Below, piece after piece: positions 28,815 through 35,840 of a stretch of DNA of 54,940 nt (position 1 is the first letter of the stretch; each line of letters begins with the position of its first letter). The notes under the pieces were generated by a model. The model made no database searches and was not told where the DNA came from. It was given only the letters and a program-made list of their open reading frames with translations. Made by a program: the position numbers and the translations under genes. This DNA comes from a virus. The stretch is taken from positions 1 to 54,940 of the IMG/VR virus record IMGVR_UViG_3300027749_000137. The stretch is one strand, 5' to 3'.

Positions 28815-29815
28815 CCATATTCGTGAGCCTCGCTTCTTACTGCGACAACCTTTTGGAGCAGACCATGACAGAAGCCATGACCAAGGCTAAGTACCCAAGG
28901 GATATCCGTTTTGGTGTGGTGGAACAGCAATACGTTGAGAAACGTCTGCGCTCTGAAATTGTCAAGAATCCGCAGGTCCGTTATGTCGGGATTGATATCC
29001 GCGAGGCGCGGGGCGCGTGCTGGGCACGGGCTTTGGCGATGAGTTTATACAATGACGAGGACTACTTTTTGCAAGTGGATGCACACACGGTATTTGATGA
29101 GGATTGGGATGAGAAACTGATCAAATCCATAGAACATTGTGGGAAGAAATCAGCCAAGCCTTTGTTGTCTAGTTATCCTCCTTCTTTTGAAATTAAGGAC
29201 AAACAGATCATCCTTCAGTACGCCCCCAAGTGCATGGCCACATCATGGGTAGTGGACAAAGAATGGCCTAATGAGCCTAACGGTAATGACATTGTCTTGC
29301 ATTTCAGGGCGTACGTTTATAACGATGTTACGGAGCCTGTCAAAGGGTTTCATGTTGCTGGGGGAATGATTTTTGCGCATGGGAAGTTTGTGTACGAAGT
29401 ACCGTATGACCCGCATTTGTATTTCCAAGGCGAAGAACAAAATATCTCGGTCAGGGCCTATACGCATGGATGGGACATTTACCATACCCCTGATGTTCCT
29501 GTTTATCACCTGTATGCCATGAATAAAGAAGGGCAAGAAGGAACGCCTGATATTGAACGTAATCAGAGGGAAACGCACTGGGTAGAAGACAAGGACAAAA
29601 TGCGTAAGGAGCGATGGTGGGACCTTGATAAAAAGTCAAGGACTAGGCTATCTGCTTTACTGCATAAAGGTGAGAATCTTGGTGCGTATGGGCTGGGAAA
29701 AGAACGCACATTAAAGGACTATGCGAAGTTTTCTGGGATTGATTACGTCAACAAAAAGCTTATGCCTAATGCATGGTTGCCTTCTGAACGTCCTGCGACT
29801 AAGAAAAAGAAATGA
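28811..29815 (+). CDS. Glycosyltransferase (GlcNAc-transferase-like, GT-A fold)
   Basis: 334 residues from a TTG preceded by GAGGAG and overlapping the previous stop (TTGA). MTIFVSLASYCDNLL is the nucleotide-binding start of the GT-A fold, and RGACWARALAMSLYNDEDYF precedes the metal-binding DxH motif in QVDAHTVF (88-95). FHVAGGMIFAHG and FQGEEQNISVRAYTHGWDIY form the acceptor and catalytic part. This is the layout of UDP-GlcNAc polypeptide/Skp1-type transferases (PF11397-like). It probably adds a sugar to host or phage surface, protein or modified DNA. It starts a three-gene sugar/methyl cassette. Confidence 0.8.
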   Translation: MTIFVSLASYCDNLLEQTMTEAMTKAKYPRDIRFGVVEQQYVEKRLRSEIVKNPQVRYVGIDIREARGACWARALAMSLYNDEDYFLQVDAHTVFDEDWDEKLIKSIEHCGKKSAKPLLSSYPPSFEIKDKQIILQYAPKCMATSWVVDKEWPNEPNGNDIVLHFRAYVYNDVTEPVKGFHVAGGMIFAHGKFVYEVPYDPHLYFQGEEQNISVRAYTHGWDIYHTPDVPVYHLYAMNKEGQEGTPDIERNQRETHWVEDKDKMRKERWWDLDKKSRTRLSALLHKGENLGAYGLGKERTLKDYAKFSGIDYVNKKLMPNAWLPSERPATKKKK

Positions 29816-30483
29816 AAGTTGGTGTGATGATCCCCACTTATAAGCGGCCTGATCTGCTTCGCGCAGCCGTGCTGCAATGGATTGTGCAAACAAGGCCACC
29901 GGACATTATTTGTGTTCATCAGAACGGGGAAAGCGAAAGCTACGAATGGGTTGTGGAAGACCTCAGGTCCTTGGTCCACGTCAAGTGGGTCTACATGCCT
30001 AAAACTATCCCCCAGCACCGTTGGTATCTTGTACCGCTAAGTTATCTGATCGCACAGGACTGTGATGTATTCTTTTGGGGTGACCATGATGATATTTATC
30101 TACGTAACCATGTGGAGAAATGCATTCGTGAGCTGGTACATGCGGACATTACGGTGTCCGAAACGTGCGGTGTGCTGTATCTGAAGGGCAAAGAGTTTGC
30201 CTACGATAAGCCAAGGAAATTTACTGCGCATGCGCCCGGGGGGATGAGTTCATCTATGGCATTTAATCGTCCTTTTGCCTTGGTTTTGGAAGAGGACTTA
30301 CAGGACGACACAAATACTTTTTTCTCAGATAACGTAGTGGCCAATGTAACCATGCCGAAATTTCGTGTGTTTAGGGGAGAAAGGAATACCACTGTTTATG
30401 TATCCCATTCAGGATCATATAGCTCATCAAGCTGGGTAAAAGAAAGCGATTGGGCTAAGGAAGCCAACTGGGGAACTGTATGA
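29812..30483 (+). CDS. Family 2-type glycosyltransferase
   Basis: 223 residues. MKVGVMIPTYKRPDLLRAAV is the typical GT2 opening. FFWGDHDDIYLR holds the DHDD (91-94), equivalent to the DxD metal site. The C-terminal half has FTAHAPGGMSSSMAF and FFSDNVVANVT, placing the acceptor site. It is short for GT2 and lacks membrane helices, so it is a soluble enzyme. It is joined by ATGA to the previous transferase, and the two probably act in sequence. Confidence 0.8.
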   Translation: MKVGVMIPTYKRPDLLRAAVLQWIVQTRPPDIICVHQNGESESYEWVVEDLRSLVHVKWVYMPKTIPQHRWYLVPLSYLIAQDCDVFFWGDHDDIYLRNHVEKCIRELVHADITVSETCGVLYLKGKEFAYDKPRKFTAHAPGGMSSSMAFNRPFALVLEEDLQDDTNTFFSDNVVANVTMPKFRVFRGERNTTVYVSHSGSYSSSSWVKESDWAKEANWGTV

Positions 30484-31118
30484 ACATATGGCAAGACTTT
30501 AAGAGTAATAACGGCAAAGGGATTTACAAGTGGTCACATTATTTCCCTATTTATGAAAAGCATTTTGCTTCTTGGCGCAATAAAAATGTGACTTTTTTGG
30601 AAATCGGAGTACAGCGGGGCGGCTCACTGCAAATGTGGCAGCGTTTCTTTGGCCCGTTGGCCACGATTGTCGGCATTGATATTGATCCAAGTTGCGCGGC
30701 GCATGGTGGGGAAAACGTGCACGTGCGCATTGGGGACCAATCCGATACACAATTTTTAAAATCCCTAATTGATGAATTTGGGCCTTTTGATATTGTTCTG
30801 GATGATGGCAGTCATCACATGATTCATATTTGGAAGACGTTTGAATTCATGTATCCCAAAATATCAAAGAATGGGATCTATGCGGTGGAGGATCTGCATA
30901 CAGCGTATTGGAAGGAGTATGGAGGGGATATTACGGACAAGAACACTTTTGTCAACATCAGCAAAAGTTTTGTTGATGATTTAAATGCGCACCATTCAAG
31001 GGGCGTGTTGAAGCCTAATTTCATAACAGACAATACGTTTGGGATTTCTTTTTACGACAGCGTTATCGTGTACGAACGAGGGCGCATACCAAATAGAAAT
31101 CCTATTCTGTCTGAGTAA
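30480..31118 (+). CDS. Class I SAM-dependent methyltransferase
   Basis: 212 residues. FLEIGVQRGGSLQMW (motif I, 39-53), IVGIDIDP (63-70, ribose-binding acid) and FDIVLDDGSHH (103-113) match sugar or macrolide O-methyltransferases and cephalosporin-hydroxylase-like proteins. IYAVEDLHTAYWKEYGG is the usual post-motif segment of that group. It follows two glycosyltransferases with ATGA overlap, so sugar O-methylation is the most likely reaction. Confidence 0.8.
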   Translation: MNIWQDFKSNNGKGIYKWSHYFPIYEKHFASWRNKNVTFLEIGVQRGGSLQMWQRFFGPLATIVGIDIDPSCAAHGGENVHVRIGDQSDTQFLKSLIDEFGPFDIVLDDGSHHMIHIWKTFEFMYPKISKNGIYAVEDLHTAYWKEYGGDITDKNTFVNISKSFVDDLNAHHSRGVLKPNFITDNTFGISFYDSVIVYERGRIPNRNPILSE

Positions 31119-31130
31119 CCAAAGGAACAT

Positions 31131-31298
31131 ATGACCGAACACGAACAAAATTTACGCGACCTAGCAGCATTAGTTGCTATGGCAGCGCTGTTGGTTAGGG
31201 ATAAATACAGCCTCTACCCACATGACACGGCATTCAAAATAGCAGATCAATTTATTAACGAAAGGAAGAAAAGTGGTAGCAACATTCAAGATGAATGA
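31131..31298 (+). CDS. Small helical early protein
   Basis: 55 residues (MTEHEQNLRDLAALVAMAAL...). An amphipathic helix (LRDLAALVAMAALLV) followed by a second helix (TAFKIADQFINERKK). AAAGGA precedes the start. Small proteins of this layout occur widely in phage early operons without a known role. Confidence 0.6.
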   Translation: MTEHEQNLRDLAALVAMAALLVRDKYSLYPHDTAFKIADQFINERKKSGSNIQDE

Positions 31299-31479
31299 CA
31301 CCGATTCAGCACGCAAGGCATTGAATCTGATGGTGCCTTGGAAGAAGCGGGAGAAACAGGCCAATGAGGCCACGCCTCCCAGCATTAACATTTGGAAGCA
31401 GCCAGTGTATAGCCCACCTACGGGCGACTATGTGAGGCCCTCGGGCCTCGATCACCGCAAATATAAAAGTAAAGGATGA
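31273..31479 (+). CDS. Small basic early protein, GTG start
   Basis: 68 residues from GTG with AAGGAAG upstream (MVATFKMNDTDSARKALNLM...). A C-terminal SINIWKQPVYSPPTGDYVRPSG is Pro-rich, and the end is Lys-rich. Overlaps the previous gene by 26 bp; the ATG at 31291 is an alternative start. Unknown function. Confidence 0.5.
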   Translation: MVATFKMNDTDSARKALNLMVPWKKREKQANEATPPSINIWKQPVYSPPTGDYVRPSGLDHRKYKSKG

Positions 31480-31481
31480 CC

Positions 31482-31685
31482 ATGTATATTGTTTCAGTTG
31501 TTAATTACGCACTGCCCTGCATGCTTGCAGAGACGGCGCTAAAGGATGCGCACAACGCTGCGCTGGACGGGGACTTGGTAAAGGCGATGGACTATACGAT
31601 CCAAGCCATTGCTGAGTCAAAAATAATGCTTAACTCACTTATAATTATGAAGGAGAAAGAAGATGCTGGACGCTCTGTCACGTAA
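31482..31685 (+). CDS. Small early protein of unknown function
   Basis: 67 residues (MYIVSVVNYALPCMLAETAL...). An ATG at 31476 overlaps the previous stop, but AAAGGA is placed for the ATG at 31482. Largely helical (KAMDYTIQAIAESKIML). No family recognised. Confidence 0.55.
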   Translation: MYIVSVVNYALPCMLAETALKDAHNAALDGDLVKAMDYTIQAIAESKIMLNSLIIMKEKEDAGRSVT

Positions 31686-31881
31686 CCGATTGCGCGATGT
31701 TGCTCGCCCCAAACGAGGGGACTTAAACAAACAGAATTATTTATTGGAACAGGTCATTGAGGACTTGCACAAAAAATACCCAGAGAAATTTCATGACAAT
31801 CTATCGATCCATAACCGAGTGTTTTTTCACAAACCCCATATCCACGTTTTAACCCCATATCACCATGCTATTAACATTTGA
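31663..31881 (+). CDS. Small early protein of unknown function
   Basis: 72 residues (MLDALSRNRLRDVARPKRGD...). Basic start, helical middle (YLLEQVIEDLHKKYPEKF), His-rich C-terminus (HNRVFFHKPHIHVLTPYHH). GGAGAAAGAAG precedes the ATG. The His cluster could bind metal; function unknown. Confidence 0.5.
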   Translation: MLDALSRNRLRDVARPKRGDLNKQNYLLEQVIEDLHKKYPEKFHDNLSIHNRVFFHKPHIHVLTPYHHAINI

Positions 31882-32062
31882 AAACCTAATCAAAGTACTG
31901 GATGACCTTGCACGGGCATACCGGCAAACCAACGGCCTTGATGGGGCCTACGACAAACCCCTTTTAGCCGCAGAAATGGTACTTAAGAAATATGCCGATA
32001 TCACAGCATCCCAAACTAAGAGAATTGCTGAAGCAACATCCGGAGGGGATGACGTGCGCTGA
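31865..32062 (+). CDS. Small helical early protein
   Basis: 65 residues (MLLTFENLIKVLDDLARAYR...). Helical, ending TSGGDDVR. Overlaps the previous gene by 17 bp and the next by 71 bp in another frame. Unknown function. Confidence 0.45.
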   Translation: MLLTFENLIKVLDDLARAYRQTNGLDGAYDKPLLAAEMVLKKYADITASQTKRIAEATSGGDDVR

Positions 32063-32234
32063 ACTGCATGGGCTGTCCGGTATCAAATCAGAGTCCATCA
32101 GACAGGCTTTGAATAACATGCCGGACACCTATGTTGATAGGTGGCAAAAAAGGGGCCGAGGCCCCTTTCAAAAAGTGTGGTGTGTGGTGGACGTTCCTAA
32201 AGACTGTCCCCACCCCACACAATCACTTCGCTGA
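31992..32234 (+). CDS. Helix-turn-helix-like protein
   Basis: 80 residues. HPKLRELLKQHPEGMTCAELHGLSGIKSESIRQALNNMPDTYVDRW has a winged-helix layout (pieces: 'LRELLKQHPEGMTCAEL', 'SGIKSESIRQAL', 'DTYVDRW'), where the second piece fits a recognition helix. It could act on phage or host promoters at the end of the operon. A second start at Met20 (32049) with a GGAGGGG site exists. A terminator for the opposite strand lies inside its coding part. Confidence 0.6.
   Translation: MPISQHPKLRELLKQHPEGMTCAELHGLSGIKSESIRQALNNMPDTYVDRWQKRGRGPFQKVWCVVDVPKDCPHPTQSLR
32146..32168 (-). terminator. Terminator for the replication operon, inside the convergent HTH gene
   Basis: AAAGGGGCC (32149-32157) and GGCCCCTTT (32160-32168) with a GA spacer. 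On the minus strand the stem is followed by three further T (32146-32148). It lies 55-77 bp beyond the polymerase stop codon and within the coding sequence of the plus-strand HTH gene. Confidence 0.75.
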
Positions 32235-34088
32235 GCCCCAAGTTGGGCCGACTTCAACGTCACACCGGCTTGGAACTTCCAACTTCACAGCGGCTGCCAT
32301 GATTTCGGCAGCCGCTTCTGCTTCTGCCTTACTGTTTACGCTCAACGCCAGCTCATCATGCACTTGCAGCATGCTGTTTATTCCCGCTTTGTGCAGCGCT
32401 ACCATGGCAGACTTCACCTGATCAGCGGCGGACCCTTGGATAAGACGATTAAGCCCCTTGTAGGTGCCTGAGCGCTTGATCCGTTGGCCATATTCCATGG
32501 CGGCTTGCTCACGGGGCAGCGCCTTGTTCACGCCCCATTCCATCGGCTCCCACAACGGGAAGCGGCATTTACGGCCCAGCAGCGTGCGGATAGATCCATT
32601 AGATGTAGGGCTGTCAATTCGCTTCATAACGGCGTTGACAGTGCCTTTGAGAAACGGAACATTTTGGTGGAACTTGGTAATCAATTCATCGGCCTCGCCA
32701 AGATGCAGATCCAACTGCGCAGCCAGCTTAGCTTTGCCCATACCGTACATCAGGCCCAAACCAATTGTCTTGGCCGCCTTGCGATTGATACCTGCCATGG
32801 TAGCTACCATTTGGTGGAAGTCCGTATCAGGGTTTTCCCTATATGCGTTCACCATGGTCTCCGACCCGGGCAGATCCAAGAGGCTTGCATAGTGGACCAG
32901 CAGGCGCGGCTCCTGTGCGCTGAAATCGTTTGATGCCCACAGTTGGCCCTCTTCCGGCAAGAATAGATTGCGCACCATCGGGCCAATGATTTCATGGCGG
33001 GCAGGAACCTGCTGAAGGTTAGGGTTGGCCATGGACAGCCGTCCTGTAACCGTGCCCCCATCATCCGAACGCATCTGATTGACATGCGGGTGGATGCGGC
33101 CAGTCTTGGCGCTAAAGTCTAAGTAAGGCTGGAGAAAGGTACTATGCGTCTTATTTGTCTCTCGGGCCTCAATGATCATCCGCCCTAAAGGGTGGGAGCA
33201 AGATTCCAGAAAGCCTTTGGTAAAGCTCGGTGCACCGGCCTCGGTCTTTGCATAAGGCAGGCTCAGTTTGTCAAAGGCGGCAGCAATACTTTGGGCAGTC
33301 CAGATATCTACGGAATTGCCAACGAGGTTGCGCATGTGCGTATATAGCTCCTTCTCCCGCTTTTTGAGCTTATCAATCAGCAATTCGCAATTAAATCGGT
33401 CAAACCGAATTCCGCGCTGCGTCATACCCAGTAATACAGGGAATACAGCGGTTTCAAGATTAAAGATTGATTCGACTTCTTCCTGCCGCAGTTTGATCTT
33501 TAAAGCCTGCCACAGCTTCAGCGTCAGGGCAGCATCCTGCTCGGCGTAGTCACCCACATACATTGCAGGCAGCTTCCACAATTCCTTTTTAGGATGCACA
33601 CCAAAATCAGCAGCGGCCATCTTCAGTCCTGCCTCTGACTTTACTTCCTGAAGATAGTCAAATCCAAGGGAGTTGAGGGAATAGCTGAAACGATTTTCGT
33701 CGATGAGCGGCGCTGCAAGCATCGTGTCAACGATACGGCCGTTGATGGTAAATCCGCTGGCTTGAAGCCATCCGGAGTCATAGGCTGCGTTGTGCATAAC
33801 TTTGTCGGCGGGGGTACTGAGAACTTCTTGTACCCATCTTTCAACTCGGGCCTTATCAAGGTTACCGCCGCCTTGGTGGGCCACAGGATAATATCCGGCC
33901 CATCCGTCCACAGCAACAGCATAGCCAACAATAAAACCATCACGTCTGGGCCAGCCGGGTCCAAAAGACTCCATGTTTGGGTCGCAGGTTTCGAGGTCAA
34001 TTGCAATCTCCTTGGCTGTGGATAAGTTGGGGAAAGTTTCTGGAGCAACCCACTCTGTGGGCACAGTAAACATAGGCATGGTTTTCAT
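32223..34088 (-). CDS. DNA polymerase, family A, with 3'-5' exonuclease
   Basis: 621 residues. Exonuclease motifs DLET (31-34), HNAAYD (99-104) and YAEQD (181-185). Polymerase motif A NDFSAQEPR (387-395), motif B RKAAKTIGLGLMYG (436-449), motif C QVHDEL (575-580). No 5'-3' exonuclease domain, as usual for phage enzymes. The residue equivalent to E. coli Pol I Phe762 is Leu444. It copies the phage genome with the adjacent primase and helicases. Start overlaps the SF1 helicase stop as ATGA. Confidence 0.95.
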   Translation of the reverse strand: MKTMPMFTVPTEWVAPETFPNLSTAKEIAIDLETCDPNMESFGPGWPRRDGFIVGYAVAVDGWAGYYPVAHQGGGNLDKARVERWVQEVLSTPADKVMHNAAYDSGWLQASGFTINGRIVDTMLAAPLIDENRFSYSLNSLGFDYLQEVKSEAGLKMAAADFGVHPKKELWKLPAMYVGDYAEQDAALTLKLWQALKIKLRQEEVESIFNLETAVFPVLLGMTQRGIRFDRFNCELLIDKLKKREKELYTHMRNLVGNSVDIWTAQSIAAAFDKLSLPYAKTEAGAPSFTKGFLESCSHPLGRMIIEARETNKTHSTFLQPYLDFSAKTGRIHPHVNQMRSDDGGTVTGRLSMANPNLQQVPARHEIIGPMVRNLFLPEEGQLWASNDFSAQEPRLLVHYASLLDLPGSETMVNAYRENPDTDFHQMVATMAGINRKAAKTIGLGLMYGMGKAKLAAQLDLHLGEADELITKFHQNVPFLKGTVNAVMKRIDSPTSNGSIRTLLGRKCRFPLWEPMEWGVNKALPREQAAMEYGQRIKRSGTYKGLNRLIQGSAADQVKSAMVALHKAGINSMLQVHDELALSVNSKAEAEAAAEIMAAAVKLEVPSRCDVEVGPTWGSAK

Positions 34089-35587
34089 ATTCGGAATCCT
34101 TTTTCGATGTGCTTAGGAAGCACAAGATGCAACGATTGTTTGGCACGGGTTATGCCTACATAGAAGAGCCTGTGCACGTTATCAGGGTTTCGTGCATATT
34201 CTTTTGCAAACTTAGGACTCAGGTCCATGAGCAGCAATACATTGTCCGCTTCCCCTCCTTTGGCCCCATGAATTGTTGATAGCCTGATCCTCGGCGCTTG
34301 ATTCAATTTCACTCCACGGCGCAGCAATGCAATCAAGTACTCCTGCGTTTCCAGCGATATCTTGCTTAGCGCTTCATGCCAAACCACATCGGTCAGCAGG
34401 CCAAAATTGCGCTTCAGGGAATCCATGTCATACAGCTCATCCTTTTCCCCGCTGCGAAAGGTTTTATGTCCTCGGGCCACGGCACTCGCATCAAGATACC
34501 GGTAAATCGTGGCCACATGCTCTCCAGTGACCTGCTTCCCCTTACGCAAGCGCTCCCAGTTGACCACGGCTCCTGCAATCTGAGGGGAGAGGCTGGGGAT
34601 GCCGTTGCGCTCAAACAAAATGCCCATTCCTTTTAGCCATTCATGGATAGGATTGAGCAGGTAGTTGGTGCTGGCCATGATCAGCCATTGACCTTGGCTG
34701 ATGTCCACATCCTCATGTCGGTAGTAGGTCTTGACGTTGCCCTCTACATCTCGCGACTTCCACGTCTTGCTTTGGCGCTCACGGATCTGCCGGACGATAC
34801 TATCGGCCAATGTATGTATTTTTGTGGGTACACGGTAGGACTGATCCAGCACAGTGATCTTGCCTTGGAAAGACAAAAAGCTCTTCACGTCTGCCCCTGC
34901 CCAAGTGAACACCGCCTGATCATCATCCCCGGCCAAGTAGGTACGCTTTGCCCGCTCAGATAAGGCCTCCACCATCAGCCATTGCAGGCGTGACAAATCC
35001 TGTGCCTCATCTACAATCAAAACATCTAGGCTGGGCAATCTGGAGGGCTCATCTACAATCATTTCCAATAGGTCGGTGAAGTCCAGTAGGTTGCGGGAAT
35101 GCTTGTAGTGCCGGTAAGTGCGCTCTACAAATTCAAAGTGTCGCCATTCGATGTCCAATGCTGACTGGTTGTAATGCTCCCGCAGGTCAAGGCCCTTGAT
35201 CCGCGCAAGGTTGACTTCGTTCAGTATGGGGTTGTCCGCCTTGATGAACCCCATTTCCTCATCCTTAGTCAGGTCCAACTGGATGCCTGCCTCTGTCGCA
35301 AACTCTTTGTAGTGGGCAGGCTGCATGATGTCATCGGTGCGCGTTCCGAGGCAACGAAATGCAAGGCTGTGCAGCGTGCGGAAATAGGGGAAATCCGTAC
35401 GTTCATTGAGCGCAGGGAACTTGGCAATAGCCCTGTCCCGCGCTTCGTTGGCCGCCTTGCGGGTGAAGGAAAAGTACCCAATGCTGATCGGCAGCGTTCC
35501 GGAAAGTAATTCCAAATCCACTACGTTGAGCAAGTAGGTTGTTTTCCCTGTCCCCGGCGGACCAAATATCTTGTTGATATCACCCAT
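34085..35587 (-). CDS. SF1 DNA helicase (UvrD/Rep-like)
   Basis: 500 residues from the ATG of MGDINKIFGPPGTGKTTYLL; upstream starts would overlap the neighbouring gene. Walker A GPPGTGKT (9-16), Walker B VDEAQD (192-197), GDDDQAVFTWAGA (220-232), and late motifs LSTIHGAKGGEADNV and FYVGITRAKQSLHL. These are all UvrD/Rep features, so it should unwind DNA 3'-5'. It lies between the primase and polymerase genes and is the likely replicative or recombination helicase. Confidence 0.93.
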   Translation of the reverse strand: MGDINKIFGPPGTGKTTYLLNVVDLELLSGTLPISIGYFSFTRKAANEARDRAIAKFPALNERTDFPYFRTLHSLAFRCLGTRTDDIMQPAHYKEFATEAGIQLDLTKDEEMGFIKADNPILNEVNLARIKGLDLREHYNQSALDIEWRHFEFVERTYRHYKHSRNLLDFTDLLEMIVDEPSRLPSLDVLIVDEAQDLSRLQWLMVEALSERAKRTYLAGDDDQAVFTWAGADVKSFLSFQGKITVLDQSYRVPTKIHTLADSIVRQIRERQSKTWKSRDVEGNVKTYYRHEDVDISQGQWLIMASTNYLLNPIHEWLKGMGILFERNGIPSLSPQIAGAVVNWERLRKGKQVTGEHVATIYRYLDASAVARGHKTFRSGEKDELYDMDSLKRNFGLLTDVVWHEALSKISLETQEYLIALLRRGVKLNQAPRIRLSTIHGAKGGEADNVLLLMDLSPKFAKEYARNPDNVHRLFYVGITRAKQSLHLVLPKHIEKGFRI

Positions 35588-35591
35588 GATA

Positions 35592-35840
35592 TCAAGCGTG
35601 GGGCTCAAGCCAGAAGAAGTCGCTTGGCCAAACAAGCAGCGGAGTATCGGGGCCCATATAGGCACTTTCGATATTGTATTCAATAAACTCCCGCGCCTCT
35701 TCTACGCTCATGCCGTCTCGCTTTTGCAGGATATAGCGAATGGCATCGGCGTTATATATAAGAACATGTATACGTTCATTGCCGTTCCACGTAAAGCATG
35801 GGCCAATGATGGCCTGATCGTATCCATCTAACCTTTTCAA
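35592..35840 (-). CDS. Small conserved replication-module protein
   Basis: 82 residues (MKRLDGYDQAIIGPCFTWNG...). An alpha/beta layout with DGYDQAIIGPC, a helix DAIRYILQKRDGMSVEEARE, and an acidic LLVWPSDFFWLEPHA end. A frequent neighbour of phage helicase genes in my recollection; no known reaction. Coupled by ATGA to the primase gene. Confidence 0.65.
   Translation of the reverse strand: MKRLDGYDQAIIGPCFTWNGNERIHVLIYNADAIRYILQKRDGMSVEEAREFIEYNIESAYMGPDTPLLVWPSDFFWLEPHA

Noticed and set aside
31992-32234. The HTH-like protein as a classical lysogeny repressor with an integration module
   Set aside because: It is too small, lacks a dimerisation or peptidase domain and no integrase or attachment site is seen nearby; only a general DNA-binding role can be suggested.
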